DNA of 64,000 nucleotides, from assembly GCF_900187615.1 (NCBI RefSeq), contig NZ_FYDO01000001.1, positions 124,001-188,000 of the forward strand. Reading direction: 5' to 3'. The first letter of the stretch is position 1; the number at the start of each line of letters is the position of its first letter. Below the pieces are notes generated by a model. It saw only the letters and a program-made list of their open reading frames with translations, was not told where the DNA came from and made no database searches. Position numbers and translations under genes: made by a program. This DNA comes from Pseudomonas sp. Irchel s3f7. Lineage in GTDB: Bacteria; Pseudomonadota; Gammaproteobacteria; Pseudomonadales; Pseudomonadaceae. Below, piece by piece: positions 28,218-36,690 of the stretch.

Positions 28218-29405
28218 TTACGTCATCGAACGCCGTTTGAGCAGCAGCGTCAGGCCTAATCCCGTCACCGACAACAACGCCGCGCTGAAGAAAATCCACG
28301 AATACCCGAAGTTCAGCGCCACCGCGCCCATCAGCGGGCCGGCAATCGCCAATGCCAGATCAAAAAACACCGCATAAGCACTCAACCCCGCGCCGCGACT
28401 GGAATTCGGTACCTGCTTGATGGCTTCGACACCCAGCGCCGGGTACACCAGCGACAGGCCGAAACCGGTCAGGCCGGCACCCAGCAATGCGTACCCGGTC
28501 GAAGGGGCTAGCCATAGCAGCGCCAGGCCAACAGTCTCGATACACATGCAGGCAATGGCCGATGAGAATCCGCCAAAGCGGCTGATGCTGGAAATGAACA
28601 GCAGCCGCGCCAGGATGAAACACACCCCGAATACCGTCAGGCAGTAAGCCGCACCGCTCCAGCCACGACTGACGTAATACAAAGTGATAAAGGTCGTCAG
28701 GGTGCCGTAGCCGATGGACGCTAGGCTCAGGCTCGCGCCAAACGGTGCAATGCGCCCGAACACGGCCCAGAACGGCAGGCGCTCACCGCGAATCACCGGC
28801 ACTGATGGTTTGTTGCGGATCAGCAGCAGTGCGGCCAGCGCCAGCAGCGACAGTGCGATCCCTAGGCTGGAAAACCCGAGTTGCCCGACCATCACCACAC
28901 CCAACGGCGCACCGATGGCAATCGCGCCATAGGAGGCAATGCCGTTCCAGGAAATCGACCGCGCCGTGTGTTCCGCGCCGACCTGGCCCATGCACCAACT
29001 GATGGTGCCGACGCCGATCAAACCTTGGGCGATCCCGAGCAGCAGGCGCCCGGCGATGAGGATCAACAGGCTGAGCAGGGGAAAGCCCTGCAGCAAGGTC
29101 GAGAGCAACGTCAGCGCGCCACTCAACACAATCCCGGACAAACCATAAATGATGGCGCGCTTGGTGCCGACGTTGTCCGACATACGCCCGGCCATGGGGC
29201 GGCTCAGCAGGGTGGCGAGGTATTGGGAGCCGATGGTCAACCCCGCGACGATGGCGCTGAACCCGAGCTGGTCATGGACATAACCCGGCAACACCGCAAT
29301 CGGCAGTCCGATGCAAAGGAAGGCAATAAAGGTATAGAAGACGATAGAGACGATCTGCAGGGTGATCGCCAGGGAGCTTTGCGGAGGCGCTTGCTGCACA
29401 GACAT
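28218..29405 (-). CDS. MFS transporter (YhhS/YfcJ-like)
   Basis: A 395-residue major facilitator with twelve hydrophobic segments. The motif A loop between TM2 and TM3 reads GRMSDNVGTKRA. The stretch LPGYVHDQLGFSAIVAGLTI and the overall length resemble the UPF0226 group (E. coli YhhS and YfcJ), putative exporters of unclear substrate. The ATG is preceded by GAAAGAG. It is alone between a REPIN and the terminator shared with ybiT's end region. Confidence 0.85.
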   Translation of the reverse strand: MSVQQAPPQSSLAITLQIVSIVFYTFIAFLCIGLPIAVLPGYVHDQLGFSAIVAGLTIGSQYLATLLSRPMAGRMSDNVGTKRAIIYGLSGIVLSGALTLLSTLLQGFPLLSLLILIAGRLLLGIAQGLIGVGTISWCMGQVGAEHTARSISWNGIASYGAIAIGAPLGVVMVGQLGFSSLGIALSLLALAALLLIRNKPSVPVIRGERLPFWAVFGRIAPFGASLSLASIGYGTLTTFITLYYVSRGWSGAAYCLTVFGVCFILARLLFISSISRFGGFSSAIACMCIETVGLALLWLAPSTGYALLGAGLTGFGLSLVYPALGVEAIKQVPNSSRGAGLSAYAVFFDLALAIAGPLMGAVALNFGYSWIFFSAALLSVTGLGLTLLLKRRSMT

Positions 29406-29479
29406 GTGAACTCTTTCGCGGGCGGCGTTGGGAGAGTTGCATCTTGGCTTGGCGCTGAATTAAAAGAAAGCAGGCTAAC

Positions 29480-29498
29480 GATCAAAAGATCGCAGCCT
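29480..29498. repeat. Fragment of a second REP family
   Basis: GATCAAAAGATCGCAGCCT is one arm of a different Pseudomonas repeat, whose longer copy is at 49720-49777. Here it lies in the gap between the MFS gene start and the ybiT terminator. Confidence 0.6.
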
Positions 29499-29506
29499 CT
29501 TAATGC

Positions 29507-29536
29507 AAAAAGCCCCGTCACCAAGACAGGGCTTTT
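29507..29536. terminator. Terminator downstream of ybiT
   Basis: AAAAGCCCCGTC and GACAGGGCTTTT form an 11-of-12 paired hairpin with a T-run on the minus strand, 36 bp after the ybiT stop. A second hairpin, GCAGCTA/TAGCTGC (29549-29570), lies between them. Confidence 0.8.
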
Positions 29537-29571
29537 CACTTGAAGCTTGCAGCTAAACGCTTGTAGCTGCT

Positions 29572-31158
29572 TTAGAACACCACACCCTGGCTACGCAGGT
29601 AGTCATCGTAGGTGCCGCTGAAGTCGGTCACGCCATTCGGGCTCAGCTCGATGATGCGGGTGGCCAGGGACGATACGAACTCACGGTCGTGGCTGACGAA
29701 GATCAGCGTGCCCGGGTAGTTTTCCAGCGCCAGGTTCAGTGCTTCGATGGATTCCATGTCCAAGTGGTTGGTCGGTTCGTCCATCACCAGTACGTTCGGC
29801 TTTTGCAGGATCAGCTTGCCGAACAGCATGCGACCTTGCTCACCACCAGAGATGACTTTGACCGACTTGAGGATCTCGTCGTTGGAGAACAGCATGCGGC
29901 CCAAAGTGCCACGGATGATCTGCTCGCCCTGGGTCCACTGGCCCATCCAGTCGAACAGGCTGACATCGTCTTCGAAGTCATGGGCGTGGTCCTGGGCGTA
30001 GTAGCCCAGTTCCGCGCTTTCGGTCCACTTCACGGAACCGGCGTCCGGGGTCAGCTCGCCCATCAGGGTGCGCAGCAGGGTGGTCTTGCCGATACCGTTC
30101 GGGCCGATGATCGCCAGGCGCTCGCCGGCTTCGACGGTGAAGCTGAAGTTCTTGAACAGGGTCTTGCCGTCGAAGCCCTTGGACATCTGCTCGATGGTCA
30201 CGGCCTGGCGGTGCAGCTTCTTGGTCTGTTCGAAACGGATGAACGGGCTCACGCGGCTCGATGGCTTGACCTCGGCCAGCTGGATCTTGTCGATCTGCTT
30301 GGCGCGGGAGGTGGCCTGCTTGGCTTTCGAGGCGTTGGCCGAGAAGCGGCTGACGAACGTCTGCAGTTCGGAAATCTGGGCTTTCTTCTTGGCGTTGTCC
30401 GACAGCAACTGCTCGCGGGACTGGGTGGCCGCGGTCATGTACTCGTCATAGTTGCCCGGGAACAGGCGCAACTCACCGTAGTCCAGGTCAGCCATGTGGG
30501 TGCACACACTGTTCAGGAAGTGACGGTCGTGGGAAATGATGATCATGGTGCTGTTACGCGCCTTGAGAATCGTTTCCAACCAGCGAATGGTGTTGATGTC
30601 CAGGTGGTTGGTCGGTTCGTCGAGCAACAGCACTTCCGGATCGGAGAACAGTGCCTGAGCCAGCAACACACGCAACTTCCAGCCTGGAGCGACTTCGGAC
30701 ATCGGGCCGAAATGCTGTTCCAGGGGGATACCCAGGCCCAGCAGCAGTTCGCCGGCGCGGGATTCGGCGGTGTAGCCGTCCATCTCGGCGAATTCGGTTT
30801 CCAGCTCGGCCACGGCCATGCCGTCTTCTTCGCTCATTTCCGGCAACGAGTAGATGCGGTCGCGCTCGGCCTTGACCTTCCACAACTCTTCGTGACCCAT
30901 GATCACGGTGTCGATCACGGTAAATTCTTCGTAGGCGAACTGGTCCTGGCGCAATTTACCCAGGCGCACGTTCGGCTCGAGCATGACCTGACCACCGGAA
31001 GGCTCGAGGTCATCACCCAGAATCTTCATGAAGGTCGACTTGCCGCAACCGTTGGCACCGATCAAGCCATAACGGTTGCCACCGTTGAATTTGACCGAAA
31101 CGTTTTCGAAGAGCGGCTTGGCGCCGAACTGCATCGTGATGTTAGCTGTGGAGATCAA
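29572..31158 (-). CDS. ybiT: ABC-F family ribosome-associated ATPase YbiT
   Basis: A 528-residue soluble protein with two ABC ATPase domains and no membrane segment, close in length to E. coli YbiT. Domain 1: Walker [10 protein letters not shown], a degenerate signature [10 protein letters not shown] (as in YbiT) and Walker [13 protein letters not shown] charged linker rich in Lys follows. Domain 2: Walker [10 protein letters not shown], signature ISGGEQGRM and Walker [15 protein letters not shown] factors act in the ribosomal E site during elongation or rescue. A terminator follows. Confidence 0.92.
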   Translation of the reverse strand: MISTANITMQFGAKPLFENVSVKFNGGNRYGLIGANGCGKSTFMKILGDDLEPSGGQVMLEPNVRLGKLRQDQFAYEEFTVIDTVIMGHEELWKVKAERDRIYSLPEMSEEDGMAVAELETEFAEMDGYTAESRAGELLLGLGIPLEQHFGPMSEVAPGWKLRVLLAQALFSDPEVLLLDEPTNHLDINTIRWLETILKARNSTMIIISHDRHFLNSVCTHMADLDYGELRLFPGNYDEYMTAATQSREQLLSDNAKKKAQISELQTFVSRFSANASKAKQATSRAKQIDKIQLAEVKPSSRVSPFIRFEQTKKLHRQAVTIEQMSKGFDGKTLFKNFSFTVEAGERLAIIGPNGIGKTTLLRTLMGELTPDAGSVKWTESAELGYYAQDHAHDFEDDVSLFDWMGQWTQGEQIIRGTLGRMLFSNDEILKSVKVISGGEQGRMLFGKLILQKPNVLVMDEPTNHLDMESIEALNLALENYPGTLIFVSHDREFVSSLATRIIELSPNGVTDFSGTYDDYLRSQGVVF

Positions 31159-31170
31159 TTACTTTACCTA

Positions 31171-31452
31171 TCAATGGGTTGCGAGCCGCGCATTTGGCGT
31201 TTTGGCCATTCCTGGGGCATTTTGTAGCTGTTCCATCTCGCCCCAGTCGCCGCTAGCGTTCAACCAGCGCGCATAAGTCGAGAGCAGCATCTGGACGCTG
31301 TGTCCGAGCTGTTGGGCAATAAAGGCGGGATTCATGCCAGACATTGTGCATATTGTCGCATAAGTATGACGGCAGTTGTACGGCGGCCGATAACGGATCA
31401 TCAGCTTCTTTAACACGCAGCCCCATTGCTTGTGCCGGTTTGACGTCTCTAT
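31171..31452 (-). pseudogene. Phage-type tyrosine integrase, C-terminal remnant
   Basis: The frame encodes only the catalytic end of a tyrosine recombinase. It shows RPPYNCRHTYAT (Arg-His-x-x box), then GMNPAFIAQQLGHS (second His) and STYARWL (nucleophilic Tyr). The N-terminal DNA-binding domains and the first catalytic Arg are absent. An in-frame TGA (31453-31455) lies upstream of ETSNRHKQWG, and the sequence before it does not restore an integrase. A GTG at 31416 could start an 81-residue peptide, but it would be inactive. It starts 12 bp from ybiT and marks an old integration. Confidence 0.8.
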
Positions 31453-31601
31453 TCAGACATTCGGCGAGTGTTCGAGGGCTTTCATTTTAAGACGCTGGAA
31501 GGTCTGTTTTGATTGTGCGAGCCAAGGATCTTGGAAGCGGAGCAATACGGCGGCACCGGCGAGGTGTCGGTCCTTTGTCGTAGGTTGCTGTGAATCGCTG
31601 A

Positions 31602-31841
31602 TTAATGGCCGTTGCGCACGTCTTCGATAAACTGCAGCGCGTCAGCCCTGCGCTCAGTAGAACAGCCAGCGCGCTTCACCAGTGATTTAGAGTATTCATA
31701 GTCATCATCAACCAAGGTGCGCAGTACACTCACGCACAGCAGGATCTCATCATCGTAGTTGTCCTGGAGCGTTCGATACTGCGCCTCCAGTTCGGCAATA
31801 TACGCCTGCAACTGCTGGTAGATTTGTTCGTTCTGGCTCAT
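31602..31841 (-). CDS. Hypothetical protein in the integrase-remnant region (79 aa)
   Basis: An acidic, helix-rich product starting MSQNEQIYQQLQAYIAELEA, likely a coiled coil over its first 35 residues, with two Cys. The chosen ATG lacks a good Shine-Dalgarno; an in-frame TTG six codons upstream is an alternative. I recognise no family. The setting beside an integrase remnant suggests phage or island cargo. Confidence 0.45.
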   Translation of the reverse strand: MSQNEQIYQQLQAYIAELEAQYRTLQDNYDDEILLCVSVLRTLVDDDYEYSKSLVKRAGCSTERRADALQFIEDVRNGH

Positions 31842-31916
31842 GGCGGGGGCTTTCGTCAAGTCAGCTTGAGTATTTCACTTAGCCTAGTCCAGTGGCCCGC
31901 GCCGTGGAGCTTTTTT

Positions 31917-32006
31917 TTATTGGTTCCGGGTGCGGCACCGAAGCGCGCGATTGGCAGTGTCCACGCTATACATTTCTTTCAGTTCATACGCTTCGTGCAA
32001 CTGCAT
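31917..32006 (-). CDS. Possible 29-aa ORF with strong ribosome site
   Basis: CACAAGGAGAGTTC directly precedes an ATG opening a 29-codon frame (MQLHEAYELKEMYSVDTANR and on). After the stop comes a run of A residues, then AGCTCC. It may be the surviving start of a larger island gene. The ribosome site is its only strong feature. Confidence 0.35.
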   Translation of the reverse strand: MQLHEAYELKEMYSVDTANRALRCRTRNQ

Positions 32007-32097
32007 GAACTCTCCTTGTGATTGCGCCGCAACGCCCCTCAACCTGGCGTTAAGCGCCGTTAGGATCGAAAACCGCCTTAAGTGAGCGACCGCTCCT

Positions 32098-32135
32098 GGC
32101 CGTTTTTTGCCCGTGGTGAGCGGCAGAAAACGGCC
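32098..32135. terminator. Inverted repeat after phaC
   Basis: GGCCGTTTT and AAAACGGCC (9 bp, 20-nt loop) lie 19 bp after the phaC stop. The long loop and lack of a T-run beyond the stem make it a weak terminator candidate. Confidence 0.4.
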
Positions 32136-32153
32136 ATTACGTTGATTGCAGGT

Positions 32154-33830
32154 TCAGCGCAGGTGCACGTAGGTGCCCGGCGCAGCCTCCGCAGGGGCAT
32201 ATTTCCTGTTGCCCAGTTTAGCGGGAGCTTTTTTGCGATCGCCTGAGCGAGCCTGCAGCCAGGCCAACCAGTGAGGCCACCACGAGCCTGCCTGTTTACT
32301 GGCAGCTTCCATCCAGTCCTGAGCGTCTGCGGGCAGGTCGCTGCCCGTCATGAAGCGCGCCTTTGGGTTGCCCGGCGGGTTGAGGATGCTCTGGATATGC
32401 CCGCTGTTAGACACCACGAACTCGCCCTGACCACCAAACAGATGCATGGAACGGTAGCAGGCGTCCCACGGGGTGATGTGGTCGGTCAGGCCTGCTATGC
32501 AGTAGTAGTCACTGGTGACCTGACTCAGGTCTATCGGTGTGCCGCAGACCTCCAGGGCGCCGGCACGGGCGAACGGATTGGTCTGGTACATATCAATGAA
32601 TTCGCCGTGCAGATTGGCAGGCAGGTTGGTGGTGTCGTTGTTCCAATAGAGGACATCGAATGCCGGTGGCTCGTTGCCGAGCAAGTAGTTGTTGATCCAG
32701 TAATTCCAGATCAAGTCATTAGGGCGCATCCAGGCGAAGACCTTGGCCAGTTCGCGGCCCTCCAGCACGCCCGCCTGATAGGAACGGCGCTTGGCGGCTT
32801 CCAGGGTTTTCTCGTCGGCGAACAGCCCGACCTGGGTGTCGGGGCGAATGTCCAACATGCTGACGGCCAGGGTAAAGGCATTGATCTTTTTTTCGTCCAG
32901 GGCGGCATAGTGACCCAACAGCGAGGACATGGTGCAGCCTCCGGAACACGCGCCGAAGGTGTTCAGGTCGGCGCTGCCGGTAATCGCAAGCACTGCGTCG
33001 ATCGCTTCCTTCAGGGCTTCTACATAGCTGGAGAACCCCCACTCGCGTTGTGCCTTGCCCGGATTGCGCCAACTGATAGCGAACGTCTGGATACCGCTGT
33101 CGAGGAGAAAACGGATCAGGCTTTTCTCCGGCGTCAGATCGAACAAGTAAAACTTGTTGATCTGTGGCGGCACCACCAGCAATGGACGCGCCTGCACTTG
33201 CTCGGTACGAGGTTTGTACTGGATCAACTCCAGCACTTCATTGCGAAACACCACCGCACCGTCGGTGATGCCCAGATTGTGGCCCACTTCGAACGCCGTC
33301 TTGTCGACCTGGCTGGGCATGCCGCCGTTTTCGATGAGGTCACGGGTCAGCTGCGAGAAACCATCCAGAATGCTCTTGCCGCCGGTTTCAAAGAAACGCT
33401 TGAGCGCTGCCGGGTTGGCCAGGGTGTTGGTCGGCGCCATCGCCTGGGTCAGCAGGCCAATGACGAACTGACCACGTTGAGCGTCCTGTTCGCTGAGGTT
33501 GCTCGTGCTGATCCAGTCGTTCATTTCCTGGCACCAGGCCAGATAAGTCTGCATGTAGCGCCGGTAAAGCGGGTTGCGCTGCCAGGTCTGTTCGTCGAAA
33601 CGTTTGTCTCCCGCCGCAGGTGTGAGTTGTGAGCGGTTGAGCAGGACATTTTTCAGCTCAACGCCGAATGCCGCCATATGCTTGGCGCTATGCACCGGTT
33701 GCTTCAACACTTGTCGCAGGACCATGCGGGCGGTGCCGAGCAGATCACGCCCGCGAGGACCGAACGCTGGGTTCAGGCTCAACGTGTGCAACGCAGCTTG
33801 CTGGGAAAGGTCTTTATTTTTCTTGTTCAT
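32154..33830 (-). CDS. phaC: Class II poly(3-hydroxyalkanoate) synthase
   Basis: A 558-residue PHA polymerase that joins medium-chain 3-hydroxyacyl-CoA units on granules. The N-terminus (GRDLLGTARMVLRQVLKQPVHSAKH) is typical of Pseudomonas class II enzymes. The catalytic triad is intact: Cys295 in GACSGG, Asp450 in TDHITPW and His478 in NSGHIQ, one residue off the usual class II numbering. None of the usual partners (phaZ, second phaC, phaD, phaI, phaF) is adjacent, so this is an orphan synthase, next to an integrase remnant. The start at 33830 (MNKKNKDL) has only a weak GGGTG site; an in-frame GTG 24 bp upstream is possible. Confidence 0.92.
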   Translation of the reverse strand: MNKKNKDLSQQAALHTLSLNPAFGPRGRDLLGTARMVLRQVLKQPVHSAKHMAAFGVELKNVLLNRSQLTPAAGDKRFDEQTWQRNPLYRRYMQTYLAWCQEMNDWISTSNLSEQDAQRGQFVIGLLTQAMAPTNTLANPAALKRFFETGGKSILDGFSQLTRDLIENGGMPSQVDKTAFEVGHNLGITDGAVVFRNEVLELIQYKPRTEQVQARPLLVVPPQINKFYLFDLTPEKSLIRFLLDSGIQTFAISWRNPGKAQREWGFSSYVEALKEAIDAVLAITGSADLNTFGACSGGCTMSSLLGHYAALDEKKINAFTLAVSMLDIRPDTQVGLFADEKTLEAAKRRSYQAGVLEGRELAKVFAWMRPNDLIWNYWINNYLLGNEPPAFDVLYWNNDTTNLPANLHGEFIDMYQTNPFARAGALEVCGTPIDLSQVTSDYYCIAGLTDHITPWDACYRSMHLFGGQGEFVVSNSGHIQSILNPPGNPKARFMTGSDLPADAQDWMEAASKQAGSWWPHWLAWLQARSGDRKKAPAKLGNRKYAPAEAAPGTYVHLR

Positions 33831-34322
33831 TTTGACACCCGGTAAGGCACCCAAGGCGGGGCCCGGAAGTTATATGGCTACTGGCAAGCGACCGAGCAAC
33901 ATGCCGGCCGGGCGGGCCGCAGAAAGGCAGGGCTCGCCACACAGAACTTCAGGAGCATATAGATGGGGCGGCGGCCGACATTTCATTTGGCGACAACGCT
34001 TTTTCTATTCATGACAATCCATGACCTTTGATCCGGGAGTGTGCAAGGCGTTGGTGCCAGGAACCCATCTGGCTCTTAGCCGATAGGGCGTCGAGGTCTG
34101 CGCGACGCAATGGCTGTACAAGAGGATAGATTTTCAGCGTTTCAGGTTAACTATTGGTTACAAATTGTGGCTAAAATGCCATCTATCAGCCCGGTGCCGG
34201 ATGACGGCAAGGCTCAACGGCGTACTGCGGGACGCTGTTCGAATTCAGTCACTGCACAAGACCCGACGGCATACCGGCCAAAAAGGGGCGCAGTTTGTTC
34301 ACCTCTGACGTGTGACGATTCC
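33831..34322. other. Divergent intergenic region, phaC / lpxO
   Basis: About 490 bp between the phaC and lpxO starts. It must hold both promoters, but I see no confident -35/-10 pair. A short frame with an AGGAG site (33963-34031, 22 codons, hydrophobic) is present. The lpxO frame is open back to 34110, but that region has no ribosome site and does not look coding. Confidence 0.5.
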
Positions 34323-35222
34323 GTGAAAATCATCATTGCCGTTATCTACGTTGTATCGATTGCGTATGTTCATCTGCGGGGACGAGTGCGGCATAAACTC
34401 GGGCGTCAGCTCAGCGATCATTCGACGTTTCTGGCGCCGATCAATTGCTTCCTTTACCTGTTTTCGAAGATCCCCAACAAACCCTACCTCGATCCGGCCG
34501 ACTTCCCTGACCTGAGTCCATTGCAGGTCCATTGGGAAGAAATTCGTGCCGAAGGTCAGAATTTGCTTCGGACCGGGGAAATCAAGCGTTCAAACCAGTA
34601 TGACGATGTCGGGTTCAACTCGTTCTTCAAGACCGGCTGGAAACGCTTCTATCTCAAGTGGTACGGCGACAGTCACCCGTCAGCCATGAAACTTTGCCCG
34701 CGCACCACGGAGCTGGTGCAAAGCATCGGTTCGATCAAGGCGGCGATGTTCGCCGAGTTGCCACCGGGTTCCAAACTGGTGCGCCACCGTGATCCGTATG
34801 CCGGTTCCTACCGCTATCACCTGGGCCTTGAAACGCCCAATGATGCCGGTTGTTACATCAATGTCGATGGCGAGAATTATCACTGGCGTGACGGCGAGGC
34901 AGTGATGTTCGACGAGACCTTCATTCATTACGCCGAAAACACCACGCATCAGAACCGCATCATTCTGTTCTGCGACGTCGAGCGTCCGATGAAGTATCGC
35001 TGGGCGGCAGCCTTCAATGGCTGGTTCAGTCGCAACGTGATGTCGGCGGCGGGTGCGCCGAATGATGTCGGCGACAAGACGGGCGGGATCAATCGCCTGT
35101 TCGGCAAGATCTACAAGATTCGCCTGCACGGCAAGGCGCTGAAGAAGCGTAATCGCAAACTTTACTACGCTCAGAAATGGTCGATTTTTGCCGGGCTGCT
35201 GGCGGTATTCGTTTTGATTTGA
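34323..35222 (+). CDS. lpxO: Lipid A 2-hydroxylase LpxO (aspartyl/asparaginyl beta-hydroxylase family)
   Basis: A 299-residue Fe(II)/2-oxoglutarate dioxygenase that hydroxylates a secondary acyl chain of lipid A. It has an N-terminal membrane anchor (KIIIAVIYVVSIAYVHL) and a C-terminal hydrophobic segment (WSIFAGLLAVFVLI). The iron ligands lie in LVRHRDPYAGSYRYHLGL and ETFIHYAENTTHQNRIILFCD. The GTG at 34323 gives the family's standard N-terminus and length despite a poor ribosome site. With eptC it makes two LPS-modifying enzymes in this window. Confidence 0.9.
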   Translation: MKIIIAVIYVVSIAYVHLRGRVRHKLGRQLSDHSTFLAPINCFLYLFSKIPNKPYLDPADFPDLSPLQVHWEEIRAEGQNLLRTGEIKRSNQYDDVGFNSFFKTGWKRFYLKWYGDSHPSAMKLCPRTTELVQSIGSIKAAMFAELPPGSKLVRHRDPYAGSYRYHLGLETPNDAGCYINVDGENYHWRDGEAVMFDETFIHYAENTTHQNRIILFCDVERPMKYRWAAAFNGWFSRNVMSAAGAPNDVGDKTGGINRLFGKIYKIRLHGKALKKRNRKLYYAQKWSIFAGLLAVFVLI

Positions 35223-35250
35223 GGTCGGCAGCTCCTACAGACACTGAGCG

Positions 35251-36099
35251 TCATTTGCTGGCTTTTTTTCGCGCAGTCGGCTTGCTTTCCGCTTTGGGTT
35301 TGGCCGTAGTCTTGCCACCCAAACTGCGCTTGAGCAATTCCGTCAGGTCAATCACATCCGCCGTTTTGCGCTCTTCCTCACCGGTGGCCGTTTCCACGTC
35401 TTCGATCTTGCCTTCATGGGCCTTCTTGTCCACCAGGGCCATGATCTTGTCTTCAAATTCATCCCGATAATCGTCCGGTGACCATTCGACACTCATGTCG
35501 GCCACCAGGCGCTTGGCCATGTCCAACTCGCCTTTGGTCAGTTCGGCCTTGGTGACGTCAGGGCCCAGCGCCAATTCGTCCAGGCTGCGGACTTCCGCTG
35601 GCCAGCGCAATTTCACTAACACCATGGCCGATTCCATAGGCATCAACGCCGCCAGGTATTGGCGGGTATGCAGCACTACGCGGGCCAGAGCGACCTTGCC
35701 GGTTTTGTCGAGGGTTTCGCGCAGCAGCGCATAGACTTTGCCTCCGCGTTTGTCCGGAGCCAGGTAATAGGGCGTGTCGATGTTCTGCAGCGGAATTTGA
35801 GTGCTGTCGACAAACGCGAAAATATCGATGGTCTGCGTCGACAGCGGATGCGCCGAACGAATTTCCTCTTCGCTGAGCACCACGTACCGACCCTTTTCAT
35901 ACTGCACGCCTTTGACGATGTGCTCCTTGGTGACTTCCTTGCCGGTGACCTTGTTGATTCGCTTGTAACCCACGGGGTCCATGCTGCGACTGTCGAGCCA
36001 GTCAAAATCCACCCCGTGGGACGATGTCGCCGAGACCAGCGCTACGGGAATGTGTACCAATCCGAAGCTGATCGCACCTTTCCAGATTGCCCGTGCCAT
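35251..36099 (-). CDS. ku: Ku protein (non-homologous end joining)
   Basis: A 282-residue bacterial Ku homodimer subunit that binds DNA ends and recruits LigD. Family blocks include ARAIWKGAISFGLVHIPV at the N-terminus, KRINKVTGKEV, YYLAPDKRGGKVYALL and WPAEVRSLDELAL. The C-terminal tail is Lys-rich (TAKPKAESKPTARKKASK), as expected for DNA contact. No ligD lies in the window. It converges with lpxO across a 28-bp gap carrying a REP fragment (GGCAGCTCCTACAG). Confidence 0.94.
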   Translation of the reverse strand: MARAIWKGAISFGLVHIPVALVSATSSHGVDFDWLDSRSMDPVGYKRINKVTGKEVTKEHIVKGVQYEKGRYVVLSEEEIRSAHPLSTQTIDIFAFVDSTQIPLQNIDTPYYLAPDKRGGKVYALLRETLDKTGKVALARVVLHTRQYLAALMPMESAMVLVKLRWPAEVRSLDELALGPDVTKAELTKGELDMAKRLVADMSVEWSPDDYRDEFEDKIMALVDKKAHEGKIEDVETATGEEERKTADVIDLTELLKRSLGGKTTAKPKAESKPTARKKASK

Positions 36100-36291
36100 G
36101 GTGGTCTACTCGCAAGTGATGTGTTCAGGTGACCCGTAGCGCCGGGCAAAAGTTTCCGCTGTTTTCGGTCAGGTGCCGAGGTCGGATCAACGTCGTGTTA
36201 CATCTTGCGGGGGAGGTTTTTGTTAACAAATGCGAACCCCGGGCGTAGCGTGGCATCGAAGACCCTATCGACCTGATACAACGAGGCCCTC

Positions 36292-36639
36292 ATGAATCGT
36301 TTCCTGCCCGCTACCCTTGTGCTGGCCTTGAGTGGCGTATTGAGTCCCGTGGCCCGCGCGGATGCCGCGACCATGTTGATGGTGGCTCAGAACCTGCCGG
36401 GCGGCGCCAACAACAATCCTTACAACAGCCCGATTCGCCGGGCCAACCCCAACAGCATGCAGGGCACGCAACCCAACGCTCCGGCGATCCGCAGTCCCAA
36501 CACCGTGCCGGTGCCGCGTCCGCCGACACTCGATAACGGCGGAATCGGCAATCGCTATCCCGCCCAGCCAGCCCCCGCCGGCCCGCCGAAATTCATCCCC
36601 AATCCGCCTCCCCGAGATACCGGTAGCAGCAACCGTTGA
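36292..36639 (+). CDS. Small secreted Pro/Asn-rich hypothetical protein
   Basis: A 115-residue product with a signal peptide (1-24, ending ARADA). The mature region is Pro-, Asn- and Gly-rich and probably disordered (NLPGGANNNPYNSPIRR, PVPRPPTLDNGG, FIPNPPPRD). ACGAGG lies before the ATG. It precedes the sugar dehydrogenase by 51 bp on the same strand. Function is unknown. Confidence 0.65.
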   Translation: MNRFLPATLVLALSGVLSPVARADAATMLMVAQNLPGGANNNPYNSPIRRANPNSMQGTQPNAPAIRSPNTVPVPRPPTLDNGGIGNRYPAQPAPAGPPKFIPNPPPRDTGSSNR

Positions 36640-36690
36640 ACGGCAGGGCTGATGCCTTGCTGGCCACTCTGACGAGAAAAGGAATTGTGC

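Noticed and set aside
29689..31227. 512-codon open frame opposite ybiT
   Set aside because: Antisense shadow of a clear ABC-F gene with both ATPase domains.
31430..31630. 66-codon plus-strand frame over the integrase remnant
   Set aside because: Cys/Arg-rich antisense reading with no ribosome site, opposite recombinase-derived sequence.
33963..34031. 22-codon frame with an AGGAG site between phaC and lpxO
   Set aside because: The ribosome site is good, but the peptide is very short and nothing in the context supports expression.
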